Shown here: piece after piece, positions 1-11,835 of the stretch
Position numbering within the stretch: position 1 is the first letter of the stretch
Layout: each line of letters starts with the position of its first letter
From: Spongospora subterranea f. sp. subterranea
Taxonomy: Eukaryota; Endomyxa: Phytomyxea; Phytomyxea; Plasmodiophorida
Assembly: GCA_049724395.1 (NCBI GenBank)
Contig: JAUGWO010000068.1
Coordinates: 1 to 64,000 of the forward strand
Direction: 5' to 3'
DNA length: 64,000 bases
Notes under the pieces: generated by a model
The model's input: only the letters and a program-made list of their open reading frames with translations
What the model was told of the DNA's origin: nothing
Databases searched by the model: none
Program-made: the position numbers and the translations under genes

Positions 1-11
1 AACAATCATTT

Positions 12-175
12 TTGGCGGGCTCACCGTCGGTGAGATATGTTTTTCGAGTGCTGCTAGTTTTTAAAGGACAATATTTGGAGTACCGGTTTGCATTGGCGGG
101 CTCACCGTCGGTGAGATATGTTTTCCCGAGTGCTGCTAGTTTTCTTAAGGACAATATTTGGAGTACCGGTTTGCA
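12..175. repeat. Tandem duplication of an ~82-bp unit
   Basis: Two head-to-tail copies lie at 12-92 and 93-175. Each begins TTGGCGGGCTCACCG and ends ACCGGTTTGCA, with a few small differences between them. They sit directly upstream of the decayed mariner transposase and may belong to its 5' flank. I did not see a terminal inverted repeat here, so assignment to the transposon is inference. Confidence 0.85.
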
Positions 176-180
176 TCAAT

Positions 181-1412
181 GGAAGACAATGGGAACTTGG
201 ACAACAGAAGGATTGGTTGGGAGGGTAAACAACTGACTCCTGAACAACGGCGAAATGTTTACGAGTTTATGCTTGAACGCACGGTTGATGGAAAAACCTC
301 CGGTATGGCGCTATGAAAGCTGCTGCAACCGAGTTCTTGATAACGCGGAAGGTTTTTCGAGGAGACGGAAACGAAATGCGATAGGTTCAGTCATATTTTA
401 ATGATCCCCTTGAGGCTTCGGTGCAACATTCGATGGATGACGCATCAAACATTGGGTGGCCACTTTGCATGGTCGTATCAAGGAGGGGATTGTAAAGCCG
501 AACACTAATGCTGTGAAGCCTTTCCTGACCGACGCGCAACAAAAAGCTCGACTCCAGTATTGCTTGTCAATGTTGGATCAAGGAAGTGTTGCTCTTGATG
601 CCCCACACTTCCAGGATATGTATGATCACGTTCATGTCGACGAGAAGTGGTCCAGATTTCCAAGACGTCTGCCAGGTACTACTTGGCCGCTGATGAAGAA
701 CCACCACACCGTACTTGCAAAAGCAAGAGATTCATTGATAAGGTTATGTTTCTTGCCGCTGTTGCTAAACCTAGATGGGATTTACTCAGGATCTGGCCGT
801 TTGTCGACCAAGAACCTGCCAAGCGAGGAAGTAAAAACAGACCAGCAGACACTTTGGGTAACCAAAAATATTGAATCTGTCAACAAAATCCAGTACTCCA
901 AATTGATGATTGAAAAAGTTATTCCAGCGAGTCGCAGTAAATGGCCCAATTCCGATCAAAGCGTGACCGTTGTGATACAACAGGACAATGCCAAGCCGCA
1001 TATTAGCCCATTGGATACCGCCTTCAACCAGGCAGTCAAGGCGACGGGCATGAATATTCGCTTGACATGTCAGCCACCAAACAGTCCTGACAATAACGTT
1101 CTTGACCTTGGTTTTTTCAATGCAATCCAGGCTTTGCAACACACGAAAGCAATGAATACGATCGATGAACTCATTGCTGCCGTTGATGAAGCTTTCCACG
1201 AGCTCGATAAGGATACATTAAAGAAGGTGTTCTTAACTCATCACTCGTGCATGGACGAAACTATGAAATGCGGAGGTGGAAACAATTATCGGATCCCACA
1301 CGTAAACAAGGATCATTTAATCAAGCAATGTCGACTGCCCGAGTATTTATGCTGCGCAACAGAGACAATTGAGGCAGCGAAGCAGGCAACTTGTAACCCA
1401 ATTGTTCAATAA
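181..1412 (+). mobile_element. Decayed Tc1/mariner-family transposase, oomycete type
   Basis: The reading frame opens near 181 with a helix-turn-helix-like start (TPEQRRNVYEFMLERT). An in-frame stop near 315 and frame changes around 650-870 break it. The DDE core is visible: VHVDEKW, then QQDNAKPH, then NSPDNNVLDLGFFNAIQ. The protein ends in a GGGNNYRIPH block, a tail I recall from a transposase family abundant in oomycetes. Part of the middle (YYLAADEEPPHRTCKSKRF) is readable only in a second frame at about 647-874. An 18-bp inverted repeat (1326-1343 and 1429-1446, CAATGTCGACTGCCCGAG) brackets the 3' end of the coding region. No intact transposase can be read, so this copy is probably dead. 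The TIRs were not recognised. Confidence 0.85.
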
Positions 1413-1446
1413 AGAGTCAGAATAAGTGCTCGGGCAGTCGACATTG
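1326..1446. repeat. 18-bp inverted repeat at the transposase 3' end
   Basis: The left arm at 1326-1343 and the right arm at 1429-1446 are exact reverse complements (CAATGTCGACTGCCCGAG) with an 85-base spacer. The left arm lies inside the transposase reading frame. It could form a hairpin near the 3' end of a transcript, or it may be a relic of rearrangement. Confidence 0.8.
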
Positions 1447-1702
1447 TCTGATTATATGATTTTTCTATAGAGTACATCGTCTCACCTGCTCATTGGATTG
1501 TGCCATTCATGCACAATGCTCCCATTATTTCCGAACAAAAGCCGCGTACAATGCGTTTACCGCAGCCTCCTGGTGTACACAACGGCAGTAACGACAGTTC
1601 GGAGCACTGTTACGAACACCGGGAACAGGAACAGGAAACGGCGACGACAATCAACGGATAACACAGATCTACACTCTTTATTTGGAGGTAATCCAGAATG
1701 AC

Positions 1703-3037
1703 CTACCCCTGACTGCGCACGCCGTAACTGACAGGAATATTGCCTGGAATATTCCCGACATTATCTTCCCTTTGCTTGTTTTCATCTCCCCGGTCCCGTA
1801 AAGGTCCCGACTTATTGGGTTGATTCTTGTGGAATTCCAGGATATGTTCCTTTAATGCATCTGCTGCTCCTAAAATCCGAGCTGGCTCCCAAGACCGGTC
1901 TGACGTGGAATAACCCTTCCAATGAACTAAGTACTGTAGCTGGCCCCTGAATACTCTCGAGTCTAACACTTGCTCGACCTCGAACAATGTTGCATGATCG
2001 TCGTATCCTGAATCGATGAATGCTGTCTCGACAAACAACTTTCAGACTGGGGACTTTGTTGGGTAATTTTGGGTCCCAATGGTGTTGCAGAATTGTTTTT
2101 GAACTAAAGATGTTGCTGAAATACATAGTGTTGGGAAAACATGCGGTGTTGCTTGATATTCAAATGTATTGCTAGTGGTCGACCTGGCACGCCCTACGAC
2201 CAGCGCGACCTACAGCATTTCCCTGCTTCCGGCGATCACATCCCGCAATACTAAGCCCCAAGCTCCGCAATACAAACACAACTGGTGCTCGAGCGCGTCG
2301 ATGATCATTGAAGCGTTTTCGTTTTGTCTTGGCGGTGCAAAACGATAGCGCGCTTCACCTCGCCCGGATCGCACCTGACGCCGTTCTTCCAGCCTAGCGT
2401 CAATACGTATGGCCAATGTGATAAGATCCTCCAGGTCTACAGGTAACGGAACCATTGCTAAATCGTCTTTCACGTCTTCATTTAACCCCTTCCTGAAACG
2501 ATGAGCCCTGGCTTGTTCAATCCATGCTGTGTCGACAGCGAGCATCCGAAATTCGGCCGCATAAGTCGCCGCTGAGCGCCGCCCCTGACGAATGCTCTCC
2601 AACTTGGTCTCCGCCGAACGTGTGCGGTCCGGATCGTCCAAAAGTTTGAACCGTCGTGTGAACTGCTCCCAATCGTGCAAAACAGCATCGTTCACTTCCA
2701 TCAAAGGCGATACCCAGTCCAGTGCAGGCCCCTTCAATAAGCTGACCAGGAAACCGACCCGGTCTGTGTCGGACCAATGCCTATTTGACGGAAGATTCAC
2801 CAAAAGGTTTACCTGATTGAAGAAGGCACGGAAGCTGGCTCGATTCCCATCGAATTTCTTTGGGGTCGCCAGTTTTGGACCAGCGTTCGAGCTCTGCGCC
2901 CGTAGTTCACCCAATTGTCGCACTTCCTGTGCAACATCTCGATCTCTCCCTTCCCGTCGTCTTGATGGGCTGGGTAACGAGTTTATGATAAATAACGGAA
3001 TGCAGATTCTAAACGGGCGACTTGAAAAGCAGGGCAT
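1703..3037 (-). mobile_element. Fossil Ty3/gypsy element with chromodomain, reverse orientation
   Basis: On the minus strand a gag-like region (about 3037-2210) carries a typical Ty3/gypsy retrotransposon gag domain. It ends in a Cys-rich stretch (HQLCLYCGAWG) that resembles a zinc knuckle. At about 2038-1703 lies a chromodomain (YLVHWKGYSTSDRSWEP), as found at the end of chromovirus pol. Most of pol is absent between the two. The element is broken. I did not identify LTRs. The gag-end sequence is shared with the element near 8.64-8.93 kb, so both belong to one family. It appears old. Confidence 0.85.
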
Positions 3038-3090
3038 ATTCGCAGGTCATTTTTCAAAACCGCGCGGATGCTCTGCGAATATGCCCTATA
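3033..3090. repeat. Short inverted repeat
   Basis: AGGGCATATTCGCAG on the left and CTGCGAATATGCCCT on the right face each other across about 25 bases and could form a hairpin. It lies just upstream of the gypsy gag fossil and may be its border. The stretch from here to about 3450 has no gene I recognise. Confidence 0.6.
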
Positions 3091-3451
3091 GGCAGATTTT
3101 AGCTCTTGGACCGATTTTGGATGAGCAGTCTAAGGCCAATATTTGAGACGACTTCATTGTCAAATAGGGCGAAGATACTCCCTCATCGCTGCAGCCAGAT
3201 GATGGTGTACTGCCAGAAGAGAAAGAATCCTCTTTCGTTTTACCGTTAAAACCGTTTGACAGGACTTTACAGGATAATTGGAAACGTTCGGTGCTGTCGT
3301 GATTCGCTTTTATGTGTTTGTGATGTTTGTCAATCTTGGGAAATCGACTTTCGTTGGTATCGAACATAACACCGTCCACAACAGAATTGGTGAGAGAAAA
3401 ATTTATTGAATGATTGGATTGGTGGCCAACTGGATGGACGATGCCGAGTCA

Positions 3452-4593
3452 TCACGGGACATATACGTTTTCGTATTGGGTTGGGCCTCCAGATCCTTTA
3501 CAGATTGGTGTGTCACACATCGAATAACACTCATTGATAGTGACGAACTTGTAGTGATTCTCCTTGAAGTAATTAATGACCTGGGTTAGGACAGCTGTAA
3601 CAGAATGGCGACACAGTCAGATCATGACTTGTGATTGCAGTGACCCAGTGATGATGTTACTTTTTCTCATGCCGGAGTAATAGTCGTGCATGAGAATAAC
3701 GGCCGAGTTGCCCACGCCAACGTTTTTTTCGAATCTTTGGATGACACGATCGGCAACGACCTGTGGACACCAGACAGTTGAGCATTTGTGGGGCAATATC
3801 CTGGGGATTAATCAGTGATGGGGTACTTTGGGGTCGAGGTTTGCCTCGTCGTCGGTATCGTCACTCTCCACATTCCACATTGATATGATTAGGCCTGAAC
3901 ACACGTTTGAGTGCAGAAAATTTACAATATAATTGAGAAAACTAGCTAAACCGTTGAACAAGTTCACTGAATAGCGATTCCCGCGTGATCAGCATCAAAT
4001 GCATCCTTTGAATACAATGGACATCGTCCAAATCAAAGTTGAACCCAAACGAAGGAACAAGCCAGATACACTAGATATAGTGCGATATCACCAAATATTG
4101 TTCTAGTAACTAATTTCTAAACAAACTCACCGAATTCGTCGGTTATGTGCTGTAACTGCTCTGGGAGGAGTTCTCCATAAGGAGGGCGGAAATACCGAGG
4201 TTCATGTTCGTACTTGGTGCATCTCTGGACCCATTCTATCGATTCCCGCATCTCAGCATCAATCGCATCTGTCGCCATCTCCGGCAGATGTCCATGATCC
4301 ATGGTGTGCAGTTCCACTTGATGCCCTTCGCTCATTATTCTGTACGCCAAGCTGCACAGTTGGTCATCGTCGTAACCTCGGGCTCGTGGTGCCGTGAAAA
4401 AAGTTGCAGGGACTCCAGCTGCGCTTAGTTCAGCCAGAACAGTATCATCGTATAGGAGATCTGGACCGTCGTCGAGAGTTATCGCCACGACCCGGGTCCC
4501 GTTACCACACGACGAGAGCGCCCTGATGTCTGCACCTAGTGCAAACCCGATGGCGAACACAAACAACCATAAACATACGAACGATGTCGCCAT
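3452..4593 (-). CDS. Polysaccharide deacetylase (CE4 / NodB domain), chitin deacetylase-like, secreted
   Basis: This is a zinc-dependent deacetylase of the NodB/CE4 family, likely acting on chitin or a related N-acetylated polymer outside the cell. The start at 4593 gives a clear signal peptide (MATSFVCLWLFVFAIGF) ending near an Ala-Asp site. A longer in-frame start at 4674 lacks that logic. The motifs read in order: LDDGPD with the catalytic and metal Asp pair, HTMDH for the metal histidines, RPPYGE, and further downstream ISMWNVES and ILMHDYY. Introns interrupt the gene. The first donor is GTGAGT after the codons for DEFG near 4122. A 66-base intron between the codons for GMRK and TVLTQ joins in frame. 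The last exon ends in a Cys-containing tail and a stop at 3452-3454. Middle exon borders between 3790 and 4117 are approximate. The substrate is inferred from the family. Confidence 0.8.
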
Positions 4594-7500
4594 CTTGAAC
4601 AATGAAGCTTTGAGAGAGTTCAAATCCCTGGAGCAGGTCGACAGAAATGTTTGGATTAGAGTTTGCAAAAACAAGTTGAGGACGGAGACCGACGATTGCT
4701 ACTGTATGGCGATATCGGGGCAGTTGTCACTGAACTGATCAGCGAGATGGGAGCACTATCGAATGAGACGATGAATTGGGAATGAATGTAATCGACAATT
4801 TCTGAGGCACGAACCTGTCCGAAAGGCAAGGAATGCGTTGCATTGTACGCGTACGACTGAGGTGGTCACTCAAATGGTCAAACATCCAGAACAAACTCGA
4901 AAATATCTTCCTAGTTAAAACTCTACCATTCTGTTCAACCCCTATCAAACCCTCAAAACAAGTTAACCACTCTGATACCCGGGCAATCAGTTGCCTGCTA
5001 ACAAGTCTCGTGTATGAGTTTCGTCTAGCTCAATTCTCAAGCGCTCATCAGCTGTCTTGGTGATTCGCCATCGGATTCCCACCGGATCATATCGTCTAAT
5101 AACCACATGAATGGTGTGGAAGGACCCGATGATTCTCGTTGATATTCTGGTTTGATCTTGACCTCAACAGTTACATGGAAAGATCTAATTACCTCAACAT
5201 TAAGTGCACTGTTTGTGGGTTTGCCATCGACGCTAAAGTTTTGATTCTGTCATCCATTCAGCCACCAAGAGTTTATTCATTCTTGGGTCGAGCGGCCGGT
5301 TCCCGGGATGTATATATATATGGAACATTGCTGTTGGATCAATATTTACATCACTGCAACAAGCACGGTTGGCACTGCCACCTCAAAACCGCTTTATTTC
5401 AGATGACGACCACAATCAAATCATGAAACTTGGCGCTGAAACGCTTTCAAATCATGAAACTGATCGAACATCACTTCCTATCTCTTCAAGGAGTATCTAC
5501 TGGTTATCACTATTCATCGTTCGTCTTTGGGTCTTTTCGACTTCTTATCGCCATTTGTTGTGTGCTCAACTCTGTCTCCTGTAGCAGATCAAATATTTTA
5601 TGTTGAAGCATCAACACCTTCTTTAAATGTTTGTCAGTCATTTCTATCAATGGTCAAAGACGTAGAGCAGTTGTCGATGTTAGTCTGAAAGAACTTCGCG
5701 TTACGGCTAAAGGAATATCATCCGATTTCTTCAAGACAAGAACTTACTTGACTTTGGGGTACATCATTTCAGCAGCTCGCATCAGGCTTCAATTCGTGGG
5801 AACTCATGCGATATTCCACCAAGAGTACAAATCTGCTGTACCAGCCATCTTCAAAGCCTGCATGCCCCAGAAGATAATCAATCCAAATTATTACTGAATG
5901 ATTCAATAAATAAATGAACAAAAAACTCATTAAGTCGCAGAATGTAAAACACCCTGAATTGATCATCTCAATGTGAATACACCAAATCTTGTCATGAACT
6001 CAGAACACTTTCTTGACATTGCCGCGCCTAAGTATTATCCAAAATCCGTTGAAAGCATCGAGAATGAACCAATATTTTGATTTTGCTAAATCCTGAGTAA
6101 TGGATTCTAAAATCGGCATTGCACTGCAGTAGGTTGACCTAGACCATTCACTCCTCGTAAATCCACACACAGTATCTGTTATTCATTTTGCGTCCAGAGG
6201 GCGGATTCGCCAGGGATTCCTCACTGTCACTACATGGACCATCGTTTGAGGATGACGAATGAATACGTCATCGCGGTGTCTTGGTTGGGTCGAATACATC
6301 AGATATGCCTGATCCTGTATGCCATCCAATGAATGCCATCGTAGGACTGGTGTCTTCATCCCATCTGGGCCGTCACGCACGAACACGTGCCAGGAAAAAT
6401 GGGTTCTGCCACAGATTGTGTAGAGCAAAGCGGCAACAACATACTCTTTCTCCCCGACCCGAATGTATCGGACGGGCTTTTGGATCATCGATGAACAATC
6501 GTCAGCTGGAACAAGCGACGGTTAGCACAATAGGATGAGAAATTACTTAACGGGGTAGGTAATGTCGCGTTCCAGCACAGCTGAACATTTCCCCGATTAC
6601 GGTGAAGTCATTGCTGAGCAAGGCTCTAGGTCGAAACGCCTTCAAGGGTTTGTCGGCCGTGTGCTCTACCGTGGCTCTAATGTGCCTAGAATTTGTCGAT
6701 AAACGACACAACCAAGGAGGATAATAACACTCTGTTTATTCGTAAGGGTCTGTAACCACATCATGGCGCAGGATCGCTGCGGGCGCAACATCGCCGTCTT
6801 AGATGGCGACAGGAAAGGCAAGGACAATTCAGTTATCGATATTGTCGAACAATTGAGTCAACTCCTCACCTCAGTGTTTTAAGTCGCGTCTGATAACACC
6901 GGACAGTCAATAGAAAGATCATGAAGCGATTCCCAAGAAGTTTCAATATCGTCAAACACAAGCCAGGAAATGTAGATTTCCCACTGGTTGTTGCTCGATT
7001 TTTATCTAAAGCAAGAACATCATCGATTTCTCGATCGTCAATGTGACGAAAATGCTTCTGGGGTGCGCCTACGAAAACGGGCAGCTCATCAGCCCTGAGC
7101 GAGTGCAAGAACTGATGACCAGCGTCTTCCAGCCTGCACCGCCGCTGGTTGTACCAATATCCAATCAGACATCATTCACGTCAGGGGAGACATCTACTTC
7201 GTCGCTGCGGCCAGACATACCGATTCGATCATTTGCGGCTAGTGGCTCTAATTCGCCAACTATTGCCGCCTTCTCCTCAATCATCTTTCCCCATCGACAA
7301 CCATCGTATGTGAGTGAGTCCACGCCTGGCTAGGTGAAGTTATCTGACGCCTTCAAAATCCAGCTGGATACACGAATGCCCTTGTGGAAGCCTGCGACTT
7401 CTCCGAACGATCTCGTGTTCCGAGGGGTAATACGACAAAATCGTGTCGACCCCCGCCATCCCCAACGACATGCCCAATGAACGGTGAAGTGGTCCCTGCA

Positions 7501-8216
7501 AATGCGACAATGAAAGCAGTCAACCGGACTGACATTGTTGAAATACACCGTTTCGGTATGCATTCACCACCGGCGACCGCACCCGGTTCGCGCCGATATT
7601 AATGCTCGGTTACAATGATCGGAAACGGTCCTCACCGCGCCTGAAGATCGCCCCAAGAACCTCCAGATCGGCACCGTCACGCGTCCTTCGATGAGCTCCA
7701 TTCATCCTGCGTACACGAATCTCAGCCGCTTATCTCATGCAAAAAGATTCTAACTGCCAATTTGCCACACCACATGAATGGAAAACCAGCAACACCGATG
7801 GGGACTACATCATTACGGGACACTAATTGCAATAGATGAATTCACTCTGATAAATAGCAACATTATAACAATACTTGATCAATGTGAGGAATGCGTTATG
7901 GACCGAAACAGGTCTCATTCAAGTTAACTGAAAACGAATCATTGATGAACAAAATTGAAACACCAATAGTGTCCTTAACTCAGCCGAACAATTATCTGTT
8001 TAACTGGGGAGATCGAACTAGACCAACACACAATGCAGATAATAAAAAACAGGACCAGTGAATTACTGCAAGAACCGGAAAGCTTAGCATTGTCACAAGC
8101 GATACCACCAACAGAAGTCTACAACATCGGATAACTAGAGAGAATGAATCAATCCAATGTTTAAACCAGCACCGGTATGTGCAACCGCACAAATAATACC
8201 AGAATCAACGTCAGCT
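4594..8216. other. Gene-poor stretch, nothing firmly identified
   Basis: Only short open frames occur here. On the minus strand a frame at 6183-6488 (KEYVVAALLYTICGRTHFSW) faintly recalls the catalytic-His region of ubiquitin-like cysteine peptidases found in some transposons, but too little is present to call it. Minus-strand fragments around 7000-7560 have coding-like composition but switch frames. A decayed transposon or an unrecognised multi-exon gene are both possible. Confidence 0.4.
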
Positions 8217-11114
8217 TCAACTCACTCCGATTCCCTGGTCACAAATGAGTCCGATGGCGACCCGATCGTCAAACTGTCGCCATAAGAAATTCCCAGAGTG
8301 GTTCATGTTTATCAGCGTGTCGCCGTTCGTAGTTCGATATGATTCGGACATCTGCCTTGGTGTCGTCAACAATGATGAGGTGGCCTGCTGGTTGGCTTGG
8401 ACATTTCTGAGCAGTTGCGCGGCGACCGCCAACTCTTTTTGTAGAGTAAGGTTAGTTTGCCGCTGTTGCTGGCAGGCCTCCATCAGTTGCTCGTTTGAGA
8501 AAGGAGAATCGACGTCCATCGGAACGGAAAACAAAGGAACAAAAAGAACAACAACCACAGAACAGGAAAACTGAGACCAGGAAACACAATGGAACACCAC
8601 AGGAACCACTCCGGACAGAAAAACAGAAAGCTGGGAACGGATTTCCGGATTACACCCGATTTAAGCACCAATTGTGTTTGTATTGCGGAGCATCGGGGCA
8701 TCGTCATCGGGGCATCGTATTGTGGGTTGTGATCGCCGGAAGCAGGGATATGCTGTAGGTCGAGTAGGGCGTGCCAGGTCGACCACTAACAATACATTTG
8801 AGAATCAAGCCAAAACCGCCTGTTTCCCAACCTTATATATTTCAGCAACATCTTTGGTTTAGAACAATTCTGCAACACCATTAGTACCCAAAATTACCCT
8901 ACAGAGTCCCCAGTCTGAAAGATTTTTGTCGATGACAGCATTCATCGCTTCAGCAGCAACGTCGATATTCAGGGACAAAACATTTGCGATCAAACACCGG
9001 ATCGGATCAACGGGGCTAGCCATCGCGATTCCTTTGGAAGTCATCGATAGCGAAAGGTTAGAACCCATTACTCGGGTGACACGTTCATACGAGGTGCGAC
9101 TAAATGACATCAGCTTTACTTCAACTTTTATCTCATGCCGGCGTTTCCAATCGTACTGGGCATCAATTGGCTCCGTCAAACTAACCCTGAAATTAACTGG
9201 GGGACAGACGAAATTTGCAAAAGAAATCGGCGCCAGTCATGCAGATGTATCACTGCCACACAGCGGGTATTAGTGAGAATCGTCTTCCAAAGAAATACGC
9301 AGCGTTCGCCGATGTTTTTGACAAATCGGTTGCCGATAAATTACCCGCTCACCGAGAGATCGATTGCGCAATCAATTTCAAGGACGATATCTGTTCGCTA
9401 CCAAATAGACGGGTATACAGCTTGTCGGTTCGAGAACAAGAAGCGCTACTTGAGTACGTCAAAGAAAACTTACTGCCAGGATTCATTCGCCATTTGCAGT
9501 CGCCGCCCCGATTCTCTTCACAAGCAAGAAAGATAAAAGTCTACGCTGATGTCGAATATAGAGAGTTGAATTAAGATAACCAAGAAGGAGCCATACCCAC
9601 TTCCAGTAATCGCAAACATCTTACAACAATTAATTGAAGCGAAGATTTTTGCAAAGATTTACCTTCGGCGGGGAGAGTACAACTTATTTCGAATCAGAAA
9701 GGGGATGAATGGAAACAGCATTCAACTGCAAGTATGGGCATTTTGAGTACACAATGATGCCATTGGGTTTTATGAATGCTCCGGCACATTTCCAAAGACA
9801 TATGCACGAAACCTTAAAAAACACCTCGATCCATGTGTCGTAGTGTACCTTGACGACGATCTCATCTTTTCAAGTTCCGTAGTCGTAGAAGCCCATGATC
9901 GAGACGTCCGTCGAATTCTGCGACGATCGCGAGAAGCAAGGCTGAGTGCAAAATTAAAGAAATGCATTTTCTACTCAACTCAAGTTGAGTATTTGGGGTA
10001 CAACATTTCGACGAAAGGATTAATGATGGACGTTAGGAAAGTTGAAACTATCGTGCATGGGGCGCCTCCGACAAACTTCAAAGGAGCACAATGTTTTTTA
10101 GGATTTGCAAATTTATACCGCGGATTCATCGCAAATTATTCAGAGATTGTGGGACCTTTGGTTGTACTAACGAAGAAGGGCGTAGATTTCGTTTGGTCTC
10201 AGGAATCCGAAGCTGCTTTCCAGAACCTGAAGACTGCGTTTGTGTCAACACCAATACTAGTTCACTATAATCCGGCAGCACCATGTATTCTAGAAGCCGA
10301 CGCGTCTGAATTCGCAATGGGGACTGTTCTATCGCAACCGGGACAAAACGATCAGTTGCACCCAGTGGCGTTGTACTCTAGGAAGTTTACTGCGTCGGAG
10401 ATCAACTACGAAACACACGACAAATAACTATTATTGATAGTGGAGGCGTTCCCACAATGGCGTCACTCCTTGAAGGGTAGTCCACACGAAATACAGATTT
10501 TTAGTGATCACAACAACCTCACACTGTTCTGTACCAGCAAGAGTCTAAATCGAAGGCAAGCCAGATGGTCCATGTTGTTGCAGAGTACGATGTTGTCATT
10601 ATCCACCGAGCGGGAGCACTTTCCGGGAAACCAGACGCATTATCCAGAAGTCCCGAATTCGAAAATCACGCAAATTTTCATCAGTTTTTTTAAAGGAAGA
10701 GGTATTCGGAAACAGAAATCCCTTTAAACTTGACTTTGGGGATGTACTCAGACTTGAAACTGAGATAAAATTACCTGATACATTCGCTTCCAAACCGTAC
10801 GCAGACAGGTGAAGCACTGTCCAGATAAGGGTAGTTAGACCAGTGGCAAGTCGTGGGATGGCATATCTCAAGCTCGCGTGCATTTCGGAATCAACGACTC
10901 CATCGCGTTTCAGGATAGCGTCTCAGAAGATGACTCGGAAGGACCTGCACTTTGGGGAGTCGCTGCTTCGCTCGCTTCTGCGGAAAAATGGGGCTTCAGG
11001 TCGGACAGCTTCCTGGGTTGTGAGATATGCAAAGTCTACAGGAATGATTACGTTCTCTGGAAAGATCGAATCGTAGCAATGGACGCTTCTACAACTTTAG
11101 TGTCGGGAATGTGA
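8217..11114. mobile_element. Fossil Ty3/gypsy elements: gag parts in two orientations, protease, RT and RNase H
   Basis: The plus-strand portion (about 8640-11114) holds in order a gag zinc-knuckle-like end, a protease region, a reverse transcriptase with a YLDDD active-site motif near 9843, an RNase H region (about 10250-10560, LEADASEFAMG), and what may be the start of integrase. A separate gag-like start lies on the minus strand at 8217-8609 (MDVDSPFSNEQLMEACQQ), so two copies are joined head to head or one was rearranged. The family is the same as the fossil at 1.7-3.0 kb. The element is broken in several places. LTRs were not recognised. It appears old. Confidence 0.85.
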
Positions 11115-11835
11115 TGACCAGGTATACTGCAACAAAACATCATTAGTGGACTCTAAAGAGGTACGATTAATACTGAAATCTACCAAGAACATCAAACCAT
11201 ATCTGCCACTCCGATGGATGGCTCGCGTGGTTTGGAAGACATGTCGCCAGATCGGCGTCTGGGAGACATCCATAAGAGTAATAAAACAAGCGATCCAAAC
11301 TTGCGTTAACCGGCGAAACCACAGACTGATCCCTCTGATGTCTTGTGAGTGGACATGACCGACACTTCACTAACATCCTCTTTTACTTGACCACCAAACG
11401 CGACTCGTTTGGTTGCGAAGGCGCCGAGGGGCTCGAACTGGTGGCAACCCGGAGTTAATCAGCGGGCTGGAACCCTCATCCACCGCGCAGTGCAAATATG
11501 ACCTTGCTCATTACAGTGTAGTGTAGTGCGTCGCCAATTAGTGTACCCTAGTGGAGCGAATGTCCAAGCGGAAGTGGTTCAACCGCGCGCGGTTGAGGGG
11601 ATAGGCCGTACAGTGTGTCCCCTCCTCTGTTGCGAGTGCGTCTATTTTAGAGTATTTTCCGACACCTGCCCGTGCAGTGCCCCGCGAACGGACAACCCCC
11701 CCTCCCGCCGCACCCCCTGATCCTGTATGTTGCGAGTGCGTATGTGTACAGTATGTGTACCCAGCGCAACCTGCGGTAATCATGTCACTCTTGACCCCGA
11801 CATTTCTCTCGTATTTTTTATCACATCATCGACAG
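11115..11835. other. Intergenic stretch upstream of the glucosyltransferase gene
   Basis: No gene is recognised. The motif TGTTGCGAGTGCGT occurs twice (about 11627 and 11727). The last few hundred bases should contain the promoter of the glucosyltransferase gene that starts at 11836. I see no TATA box I would defend. Confidence 0.4.

Noticed and set aside
786-1199. Open frame of 137 codons on the minus strand
   Set aside because: It is the antisense shadow of the transposase on the plus strand.
6183-6488. Ubiquitin-like peptidase domain on the minus strand
   Set aside because: Resemblance is limited to a weak His-region pattern, with no Cys or Asp partners found.
11555-11610. tRNA-like sequence (GTCCAAGCGG..GGTTCAACC)
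   Set aside because: No full cloverleaf forms; acceptor and anticodon stems do not pair.
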